Source: Nitrospirillum viridazoti
GTDB lineage: Bacteria; Pseudomonadota; Alphaproteobacteria; Azospirillales; Azospirillaceae
Length of the DNA stretch: 64,000 nt
Reading direction: 5' to 3' (one strand)
NCBI RefSeq assembly: GCF_007827975.1
Contig: NZ_VITT01000003.1
Positions 18,601 through 23,884 of this stretch are shown piece after piece. Numbering within the stretch: the stretch's first letter is position 1; every line of letters starts with the position of its first letter. Below the pieces are notes generated by a model. It was not told the origin of the DNA and made no database searches. It saw only the letters and a program-made list of their open reading frames with translations. A program made the translations under genes and the position numbers.

Positions 18601-18733
18601 CCTGCTGCGTCGTCATCGCCTTGATTTGGGCGGTCGTCAGCGCTTGGACGTCCTGCGTCGTCAGCCGCTGGATATTCGTGGTCGTGATGGCGGCGAACTG
18701 CGCCGGCGTCAGAAGACCGATCTGCGAAACCAT
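12620..18733 (-). CDS. Giant octapeptide-repeat protein (about 250 repeats)
   Basis: I cannot assign a function. From ATG 18733 (GGAGGT 5-10 nt upstream) the product has 2,037 residues, almost all in a period-8 pattern of the form [ST]TxQ[VIL]xxL, for example TTAQVAAL, STDNLSAL and TTDQLNAL. Octads group into blocks of 7 (56 aa), sometimes 10 (80 aa), each ending in a xTADIREF- or STADARAL-like octad. Terminal octads use Phe/Met instead of Leu (FTTDQIPG, FSTDQIVA, FTSDQTNA), resembling solenoid caps. I see no cysteine, no signal peptide and no membrane helix. The regularity indicates a long solenoid or fibre; if surface-exposed it would need a leaderless export route. It lies alone between convergent and divergent neighbours. 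Confidence 0.92.
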   Translation of the reverse strand: MVSQIGLLTPAQFAAITTTNIQRLTTQDVQALTTAQIKAMTTQQAAAFQVSQMVFSATQLQAFSEADITALGTDDFKALKSTQVAGLTSNQIQALSTDQLAALTTADIQEFSKAQIGALTTDQLAALSTADIRALSVTQLSGLTTAQLAGLGSDNLSALNSTQTASLTAAQIKALTTDQLASLTTADVREFTATQIASLSTGQTSGLTSDAVAALTTAQVTGLTTAQIRSLTSDQLSALSTADAKALSVTQLSALGTGQVPFLTSNVLSTLSSIQVAAFSTAQVKALTTDQLNSLTTADIREFTSLQVAALTTAQISALSTGNLAALTTIQTAALSTAQVAALGTDQVAGLTTAQVANLSANQIKALSTDQLDALGTATVRTLTSIQLAALTTAQIAGISTGNLSALTSAQVQKLSTAQVRALTTDQLNGLTTADVREFAATQVTALSTAQIATLDTDNVAALTTTQLTGLTSTQVSALTTDQVAALNTAQLASLTAVQLKGLGSDQFSALGTASVQKLTPAQVAALTTAQIAGLSTDNLSALNSAQVAVLGSLQIRALTTDQLNALNSADIREFTATQVGQLTTNQVAGLGSDALAALSTAQVANLTTAQLRALTSDQLSALSTADLRALTSLQIPGLTTGQIATLGTDALSALNSAQVQKLTNAQVQALTTDQLNALGAADLKEFAPGQIAALTTAQVAGLRTDTLAALNTAQVAALTTAQVRALTTDQLGTLSTADARALTATQLTAVSTAQVSALGSDALSALSATQVTGLTSAQVKALTTDQLNSLTSADIREFSAAQVASLTTDQVSGLGTANLSALSSTQVPSLTSAQVQALTTTQLNALTTADVREFSATQVGAFTTAQLSALGTSQLTALTSLQLAGLTTAQVGALTTDQVTALTTAQLVTLSATQVKALTTDQLSALPTANLQKLTGPQIAALTTAQVAGLATGTLTALTTAQVVSLTAAQVGALTTDQLNTLSTAEARALTSLQLTSLGTAQVAALGTSFLTALSSTQVASLSVPQVKALTTDQLSTLPTADARALTATQVTALTTNQVAALSSDALSALNATQVAGLTSAQIRSLTTDQLNSLSTADIRELSGTQVGFLSTAQIAALGTANLAAFSSAQVPSLGSAQIQALTSTQLNSLGTADIGEFSATQVGQLTTAQLSALGTSQLTALSATQIGGLTTAQLNTLTTDQVATLTTAQVSSLTATQVKALTTDQLDALSTDTVRTLTGTQVAALSTAQLAGLSTTNLSALTTAQVGSLTATQVASLTTDQLNTLSSADARALTATQIQALTTAQVSQLSTSFLATLSTTQISNLSAAQIKVLTSDQLNTLPTADARALTATQVQALTTAQVASLGSDALSALSATQVGTLNSAQVQALTTGQLNSLTTADVREFSAAQVGQLTTAQLSVLGTDQLAALSTSQVPSLTTAQVSALTTGQVGVLTTAQVTSLSAAQVKVLSTDQINALSSDTVRTLTGPQVAALTTDQISGLGISFLSTLTTSQVASLTTLQLHALGTDQLNALPTADTRALTATQLSSLGTDQVSGLGTDFLQALSSTQVSNLTAAQVKVLSTDQLDALSTADARALTATQLTALSTDQIAGFSTDNLSALSATQVNSLTSAQLQSLGTGQLNALTTSDVTEFTAAQVALLTTSQLAALDTAHVAALTTTQTAALTTAQVGALTTTQIGGLTTAQVAGLSATQVKTLNTDQLNALSTGDARALSATQLAALTTAQLSGLSTTVLTALSNTQLSSLSATQIQTLSTDQLNALSTSQIRGLSPALIAALTTAQISGLDTDNLSALSGPQATVLTTAQIQALTTSQLTALSTADIRELSASQLGALTTSQISALTTDDVSTLTATQVAGLSTAQVGALTTAQAAALTTTQVSGLSLAQVKALGTAQLDALATDRIVNLTPAQVTALTTAQLAGLSTGNLSALTGTQVALLNSTQIDALSTAQISALTTDDIREFTVSQVPMFTTDQIPGFSTDQIVAMSSDQANAFSGDQLGVFTSDQTNAWQTARTS
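12640..18700 (-). repeat. 24-bp coding repeats in 168-bp and 240-bp blocks
   Basis: The coding DNA of the giant protein repeats every 24 bp with strong codon conservation (recurring ACC-ACC-GCC-CAG type units). Higher-order blocks are 168 bp (7 octads) or 240 bp (10 octads). The array covers nearly the whole gene with only small register slips, such as one residue lost near the N-terminus in FQVSQMV. The low stop density it creates also opens several long spurious frames on the plus strand. Confidence 0.92.
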
Positions 18734-19064
18734 ACCCACCTCCGACCGCATCTCTTTGAGACGCTTCGTATTCGGCGAAACCCACACCCCTTCTGGGTGT
18801 CGCCACGGACTGGTGGCGATGACGTCCGCCTTTCCCCCCGCCCCTTACTGGATGCCCGGGAAAAGGTACTGAGACACGATCACCCCGGCGCCCCTTTGGG
18901 GTCGCCATGACCGGGCGACGCGATGCCAATCACAGGATTGCATTCAAGGGATGAATGTATCCGTTTTTGTAGTGCTTCGCATCCACGAATGCACGGGGCG
19001 GCTTAGTGCCGCGCAAGAGGCGCAGAGGGATGGGATGGTCGGCAGCCGCAGCCGCCGGCGGACC
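18734..19064. other. Intergenic region upstream of the repeat giant
   Basis: About 330 bp without a supportable gene. It should hold the promoter of the minus-strand giant gene. Small inverted repeats are visible near 18782-18801 (ACACCC/GGGTGT) and near 18887-18904 (CGCCCC/GGGGTCG), but I cannot assign a recognised operator. Confidence 0.5.
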
Positions 19065-19098
19065 AAAAAAAACGCCGGCTGTCTCAGGACAGCCGGCG
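19065..19098 (-). terminator. Rho-independent terminator of the CRP-type regulator gene
   Basis: Read on the minus strand, CGCCGGCTGTC (19098-19088) pairs with GACAGCCGGCG (19083-19073) across a 4-nt loop, followed by eight T (19072-19065). It lies about 165 bp after the regulator stop and protects the giant gene from read-through. Confidence 0.9.
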
Positions 19099-19261
19099 AA
19101 GATGAAGGGAGCCTCATAAGGAGGTTGAAGGCTTGAGAGTGTCAAATCCGTCACGGTCAAGCCCCTCCTATATAGCTCCGACACCGATTGATGAAAAGTT
19201 AAAAAACCGTGGCAAGCGTGTCACACTTCAAAAAACTGACCTCATGGTTAACCCCAAAGGC

Positions 19262-19954
19262 TCAGTCGCCGCGCACTTCCTCCACCATCTCCTCCAATCG
19301 GGCGAAGTCGCGGACGAGAAGGGAGTTGTCCTGGCGGATGACCAGCTTGTCGCGCGACAGGTCGCCCAGCACGCGGGCGACCGTTTCGCGGGTGGTGCTG
19401 ACCCGGGCGGCGATGTCGCTGTGAATCGGGATGGGGGAGATGGCGGCGGTGTTGTCGCCCTTCAGGTTGGGCTTGGCCAGGCGCAGCAACTCCGCGTGCA
19501 CCCGGTTGTTGGCGCCCAGGGTCGACAAATCCATGATCCGTCCGGTGGCGGAACGAACGATGCTGGCCAGGCGGGTCATGACGCCCCAAGCAATGGTGGG
19601 GTTTTGGGTCACCACCTGCTGGAACAGGCGCGGCGACATGAAGGCGACCATGACCTCGCTCAGCGCCACGATGCTGGCCGACCGCGCCTCGCCGTCGATG
19701 GCGGACAGTTCACCCAGATAGCCGCCGGCCTCCACATCGTCGAAGGTGACCTCGCGGCCGGAGAGGGAGTAGTTCACCACCCGCACCCGGCCCTCGACAA
19801 TGAAGCAGACGTCTCGGCTGTCCGACGCGCGGTCGATCACCTGTTCCTGCGGGTGGAAATGGCGCCAGCTGCATTGCTTGGCCAGGCTGGCGCGCTGGTC
19901 GGCCGTCAGGGGGGCCAGCAGTTCGATGCTGTCGAGGGACGCGGCTTCGATCAC
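19262..19954 (-). CDS. CRP/FNR superfamily regulator, CRP-type recognition helix
   Basis: A 230-residue transcription factor. The GTG at 19954, with GGAG about 8 nt upstream, is chosen because the family homology begins there; an extension to 20236 has low-complexity Arg/Pro sequence. The N-terminal cyclic-nucleotide-binding domain contains GYLGELSAIDGEARSASIVAL, with the RSA feature of the CRP phosphate-binding cassette. The C-terminal winged helix has STTRETVARVL, close to the CRP recognition helix RETVGR and unlike the ExxSR of FNR. There is no cysteine cluster for an Fe-S centre, so it probably does not read the ccoN box. Effector unknown. Confidence 0.88.
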   Translation of the reverse strand: MIEAASLDSIELLAPLTADQRASLAKQCSWRHFHPQEQVIDRASDSRDVCFIVEGRVRVVNYSLSGREVTFDDVEAGGYLGELSAIDGEARSASIVALSEVMVAFMSPRLFQQVVTQNPTIAWGVMTRLASIVRSATGRIMDLSTLGANNRVHAELLRLAKPNLKGDNTAAISPIPIHSDIAARVSTTRETVARVLGDLSRDKLVIRQDNSLLVRDFARLEEMVEEVRGD

Positions 19955-20150
19955 GGGGTGGGCTCCGGATAGGGGCGTTTGCGGCGTGGCTGCCGGTCCG
20001 GCATCCGCGCCCGGCCCCCGCACAGATCCGGGGGCCTTACACGAGGGCTGGCCGGACAATAACGATCCGCGCGCCCGCCGTAAACGGCCCCACGCCCTTT
20101 GGTGGCGGCTGTTAACCAAAGAGAGGGAGGGCTCGGGGCCGGGCCGGCGC

Positions 20151-20678
20151 TCAGGGTTGCGCCGTCGCCCCCCGGCGGGGGGCCAGCGCCGTCTCCTCCA
20201 CCCGGATGCGCTGGGCCAGCAGCAGGGCATTGGCAACGGAGAAGATCAGGGCCAGGTGCCAGGCGCCGAAGGCCAGGGGCACGGTCGCGATCTCCGCCAC
20301 CACCACGCAGTAATTAGGATGCCGCACCCAGCGGAAGGGACCGCCTTGGATCAGCGGGGCTTGGGGCAAGGTGATGATGCGGGTCGTCCAATAAGGGCCC
20401 AGGGTGCGGATGACCCAATAGCGCGCCAGTTGCAGGGGAATCAGCAGGGCCACCAGGGGCCAGACGATGGGCGCGTCGGCCGGGACGAACAGGAACAGTG
20501 CGGCCAGCCAGGCGCTGTGCAGCACGATGAACAGCGGGTAGTGCGCCCGCCCCACCTCCTGGCCGCCCTGGGCCAGCAGGCGGCGGGTGTTGCGATTGGC
20601 CACCCGCAGCTCCGCCAGGCGCTGCACGGCCAGCAGCAAGACGACGATTTGCGGGGGGCCGAAAGCGAGTCCGTCCAT
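20151..20678 (-). CDS. Isoprenylcysteine carboxyl methyltransferase (ICMT) family protein
   Basis: Integral membrane methyltransferase-like protein of 175 residues with about four hydrophobic segments. The signature GPFRWVRHPNYCVVVAEI and the C-terminal RIRVEETAL match the ICMT/PEMT family SAM-binding region. It starts only 3 bp after the type III PKS stop. In the Streptomyces srs and related phenolic-lipid clusters an ICMT-like enzyme (SrsB) O-methylates the alkylresorcinol made by the type III PKS, and that is the likely role here. Confidence 0.88.
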   Translation of the reverse strand: MDGLAFGPPQIVVLLLAVQRLAELRVANRNTRRLLAQGGQEVGRAHYPLFIVLHSAWLAALFLFVPADAPIVWPLVALLIPLQLARYWVIRTLGPYWTTRIITLPQAPLIQGGPFRWVRHPNYCVVVAEIATVPLAFGAWHLALIFSVANALLLAQRIRVEETALAPRRGATAQP

Positions 20679-20681
20679 GGC

Positions 20682-21809
20682 TTAGAACCGCATCAGGCCC
20701 AGGGCGGCGATGAAGCCGGGCCCCAGGGCGGACAGGAGGTGCAGGCCCCGCGCGCCCTGGCGCACGCGGCGCTCCAGCACGAACAGCACGGTCGCGGCCG
20801 ACATATTGCCATGCTGGCGCAGCACGTCGCGGGCGTCCGCCAGCCCATCGGTGGCCGGGGCCAAAACCTCCTCCAGCGCGTCCAGCACCTTGGTGCCGCC
20901 GGGATGGCAGATGGTTCCGGCCAGATCGGACAGCGTCATGCGCTGACGATCCAGGAAGCCGGCCACCACCTCGGGCAGTTTCTCCCGCACCAGGGTGGGG
21001 ATGCTCTGGGCGAAGATGACGCCCATGCCGTCGTCCTCCACCTGCCAACCCATGATGCCCAGGCTGTCGGGCCAGCGGTGCTCCGCCGACGCCAGGAAGG
21101 CGGGGCCCCCCTCATGGTTCGCGTCGCGGCCTTTGGGATCCGCGCGCAGGATGGCCGCTGCACCGCCGTCGCCGAACAGGGCGGTCGCGATGACGTTGGC
21201 CTTGGACAAATCGCCCCGGCGGAAGCTGAGGGCGCACAGCTCCACCACCAGCAGCAGGACATTGGCGCCGGGCCGGGCGGTGGCCCAGGTGGCGGCCCGC
21301 GCCAGGCCCAGCACGCCGCCGGCGCAGCCCAGGCCGAACAGGGGCATGCGCTCCACATCCGCCCTCATGCCCAGGCGCTGCATGATCAGCGCGTCCAGGC
21401 TGGGTGTGGCGATGCCGGTGGAGGAGACGGCGACGATGGCGTCCACGTCGGTGGGCTTCAGGCCGGCCTGGTCCAGCGCCTGGGTGGCGGCGCGGGCCAG
21501 CACGTCGACCGCATGCTCCAGGTACAAGGCGTTGCGCTCCGCCCAGCCGTGCGGCTCCAGGTACCAGTCCAGCGGCACGCAGGAGGCGCGCCCCTCGATA
21601 CCGGCATGGGTGAAGACGGGGGCCAGCCGGTCGAAGTCGCGCAGCCGGTGGGCGAAGACCTGGCGGGCGCCGGCCAGCGCCTGTTCCTGCGTCAGGCGAT
21701 AGGGGGGCAGGGCGGTGGCGATGGACAGCAGCTGGGCGGGCGCCGGCGGGGTGGCGAGCGGGGTGGCCACGGGGGTGCTGGGTCTGGATGTGCCGCTGGC
21801 CATGGTCAT
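20682..21809 (-). CDS. Type III polyketide synthase (alkylresorcinol/alkylpyrone type)
   Basis: Chalcone-synthase-superfamily enzyme that extends an acyl-CoA starter with malonyl-CoA. The 375-residue protein shows the full catalytic triad: Cys162 in LFGLGCAGG, His302 in TICHPGG and Asn335 in HGNMSAAT. The GFGP-type loop appears as LGPGFIAAL near the C-terminus. The N-terminal 25 residues are Thr/Pro/Ala rich and may not all belong, because an internal start is possible. Coupled with the ICMT-like gene, it suggests a phenolic lipid or pyrone. No flavin hydroxylase of the SrsC type is nearby. Confidence 0.93.
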   Translation of the reverse strand: MTMASGTSRPSTPVATPLATPPAPAQLLSIATALPPYRLTQEQALAGARQVFAHRLRDFDRLAPVFTHAGIEGRASCVPLDWYLEPHGWAERNALYLEHAVDVLARAATQALDQAGLKPTDVDAIVAVSSTGIATPSLDALIMQRLGMRADVERMPLFGLGCAGGVLGLARAATWATARPGANVLLLVVELCALSFRRGDLSKANVIATALFGDGGAAAILRADPKGRDANHEGGPAFLASAEHRWPDSLGIMGWQVEDDGMGVIFAQSIPTLVREKLPEVVAGFLDRQRMTLSDLAGTICHPGGTKVLDALEEVLAPATDGLADARDVLRQHGNMSAATVLFVLERRVRQGARGLHLLSALGPGFIAALGLMRF

Positions 21810-22057
21810 GTGTGTCCTTCCCCTTGTGTCAGTCTACAATATGGCCACCGACCGGCGATGGTTCATGTGGCGCTGCCTGGGTATGCCCCGGATACCATCA
21901 TGCTAAGGGGAAGGCGCGCCCCCAACATCCGCCACTTTGGCGGGGTGGGCCGTCCGGCAACGGTTGGAATAAAGCCGGGCGCCGCTTCGTCAGGGCGTGC
22001 CGGAACGGCCGGCCGCGCTATATCGCTGCGGGCCATTCCTGCGCAGGACGCCCGCTG
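21810..22057. other. Intergenic region between divergent PKS and small ORF
   Basis: About 250 bp expected to contain the PKS promoter on the minus strand. I see no convincing operator or RNA element. Confidence 0.4.
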
Positions 22058-22456
22058 GTGAACGTGGAAGCCTCACACCATGTCGACTGTTCCGACATCG
22101 GACCGGACGGCTGTTACGATTATTATTATGCCTACACCATCTGGTGCTTTTCCGACGGGGGGCCGCGTGTCCTGATGGTGCGGGGCTATGATGATGAAAC
22201 GGCCGCCACTTTAATGGCTTGGGAGAATCCGGACGGCACCCGCGACCCTGTGGGCGCGGTCGACCTGTTCCATCCCCTGGTCCGCCAGGCCATGGAGCAT
22301 CTGCGCCGCGAGGGGCGTTCGGTCCAACGGCTCAGCCGCCATGGCATCGTGCCGGCCACCCCCATCCGGGGGTGGGCCCGGGCTTGTGTGCTGGGGCTGG
22401 GCTTGCTGGCCATGATCTTCAAATCACCATCAGGACCGCCAGGCCAACAAAGATGA
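22058..22456 (+). CDS. Hypothetical protein with C-terminal membrane segment
   Basis: I do not recognise this 132-residue product. From the GTG at 22058 it is Cys/Tyr rich near the N-terminus (CSDIGPDGCYDYYYAYTIWC), then polar (DDETAATLMAWENPDGTRDPVGAVDLFHPLV), and ends in one hydrophobic segment (ACVLGLGLLAMIF). The mixed composition looks protein-like rather than a shadow frame. Its 3' end overlaps the convergent membrane gene by 38 bp. The start codon is uncertain. Confidence 0.5.
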   Translation: MNVEASHHVDCSDIGPDGCYDYYYAYTIWCFSDGGPRVLMVRGYDDETAATLMAWENPDGTRDPVGAVDLFHPLVRQAMEHLRREGRSVQRLSRHGIVPATPIRGWARACVLGLGLLAMIFKSPSGPPGQQR

Positions 22457-22772
22457 GGACCAGCGGCGCCAGGCCGAGGGTAAGACGCAGCCGGCCGATG
22501 GTACTGGGCCGGTCGGCGGGGATGGAGCGGGCACGATAAGACCCGATCAATCCCATGCTTGCCATTCCGCCCAACGCGCCCCCCAGAATGGACCCGACAA
22601 TGGCGCTGCGGCTGGTTGGCAAGTCGTGCCTCATGATGAAAATCACCATCGGTATCAAGCCGAGCCCCAAGCCCAGCAAGACGTATCTGACGATCGTCAG
22701 CGTCCGCAGGCTGACCTTATCGGCTGCCGGACCTGTTGGAGGGGAGGCGTCGGAGGCGGGCGTGGCGACCAT
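22419..22772 (-). CDS. Small three-helix membrane protein of unknown function
   Basis: The ATG at 22772 is preferred because GGAGAT lies 6-11 nt upstream. The 117-residue product has three hydrophobic segments (about 27-45, 56-76 and 96-116) separated by short basic loops, and a Pro/Ala-rich N-terminus. I recognise no family motif. It is convergent with the ORF at 22058-22456. Confidence 0.6.
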   Translation of the reverse strand: MVATPASDASPPTGPAADKVSLRTLTIVRYVLLGLGLGLIPMVIFIMRHDLPTSRSAIVGSILGGALGGMASMGLIGSYRARSIPADRPSTIGRLRLTLGLAPLVLIFVGLAVLMVI

Positions 22773-22885
22773 GGTGTATCTCCTGGACGGCGGGGACCTC
22801 ATGGGACATACGGCGCTGATACCGCGCCTCAACTGTACGGAGGGAATAGCCCGGCGGCGAAGGCAATGATTGTGTTTTCTGGCGT

Positions 22886-23797
22886 TTACTTTAATATAAT
22901 TTTCTTTTCCATGCCCGCCTCGTTCGATGTTATTTTATTTTTAACGTGTGGATTTTCTATATTTTCGATTACTGATTTTTTTAGGCCCAAGGCTTTTCTT
23001 GCAATGGTTCTATCGCTTGTCTCTGCGATGATCTCATCACATTCTTTTGCAATATCGAACAATATTTGCGTACTATTTCTGTCCAATACTCTCGATTCGT
23101 AGAATATTTTTGAAAATGATTCCTCCAAATTTTGAAGTTTTATGAAAATTATATCTTCCGAATTTTTGATATTTTTCATTGATTCGCGCTGTATGAGGAA
23201 ATTAATTGACTCTTTAATGCTTTGGATTTCGGAATGCATGACCTCGACAGCGAATTCTTTTTTCTGTCCAGCTAGTTCTGGTATGGAGGCTCCCTTCTGA
23301 AGGGCAAGAAGTTTGACAATTGAATTGACGCTGCCAGCTTCTCCGTCAGCTTGAATAGTTTCTTGAATTGCGGAAGCCAATTCCCGCTGTTTTGCTAGAA
23401 CGTCATGGTACCGCATATCTTTTGAATATGACAAATATCTCAGCGGGCCAATGTCAAATATTGGCGGCGTTCCAATTTCTTGTATTAAAACAACAGGTTT
23501 GTCAAAGGCTTGTCTAATACCGAGTTCAAATAGAACATTCGGATTTCTCGTACTTAGATCACAAACCGCAATAGGAGTTTCTATTAGCTTCTTAAGAATA
23601 TCAAGATGGATCAAATTTGCTGAACGAACATCGTCAGCTCGGATTGCTTTATACCCGGCGATATCACAAGCAACCGAAATTATATCTTCATAAACCCTTC
23701 TAAAGTGTTGAGGTGGATAGCCTTCAGGTTCCGCAATTGGCATGATGGCGAAGCACAGAGGAACAATGGTTCCAGAGGTTTGGGTAGTGTTCGCCAT
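22886..23797 (-). CDS. Nucleoside 2-deoxyribosyltransferase/TIR-like protein with coiled-coil tail (AT-rich, acquired)
   Basis: The ATG at 23797 (GGAAG 6 nt upstream) gives 303 residues; in-frame starts at 23809 and GTG 23884 are alternatives. The N-terminal half reads CFAIMPIAE, then RADDV, ILKKLIETPIAVCDLS and NPNVLFELGIRQAF near residues 15-97. This is the nucleoside-deoxyribosyltransferase/TIR-like Rossmann pattern, with Glu91 at the position of the catalytic glutamate. The C-terminal 150 residues are charged, Lys/Glu/Ile rich and probably coiled-coil. Base composition is strikingly AT-rich against its neighbours, starting at the recG stop codon, which indicates transfer. Such proteins often cleave nucleotides or NAD in phage defence; that role is inferred. 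Confidence 0.75.
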   Translation of the reverse strand: MANTTQTSGTIVPLCFAIMPIAEPEGYPPQHFRRVYEDIISVACDIAGYKAIRADDVRSANLIHLDILKKLIETPIAVCDLSTRNPNVLFELGIRQAFDKPVVLIQEIGTPPIFDIGPLRYLSYSKDMRYHDVLAKQRELASAIQETIQADGEAGSVNSIVKLLALQKGASIPELAGQKKEFAVEVMHSEIQSIKESINFLIQRESMKNIKNSEDIIFIKLQNLEESFSKIFYESRVLDRNSTQILFDIAKECDEIIAETSDRTIARKALGLKKSVIENIENPHVKNKITSNEAGMEKKIILK

Positions 23798-23884
23798 TTT
23801 AGCTTCCATTTTTCCAAGAGTGCCTATTTCGGCGTCTATTTTTAGTCGAATGGCGATCTGTGCATCAAGATAAACTTGGATCAC

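Noticed and set aside
12640..18700. CRISPR-like periodic repeats
   Set aside because: The 24-bp period is continuous coding sequence in frame with no unique spacers.
18930..19184. 84-codon minus-strand open frame between the giant gene and the regulator
   Set aside because: It overlaps the regulator's terminator and has no ribosome site or family motif.
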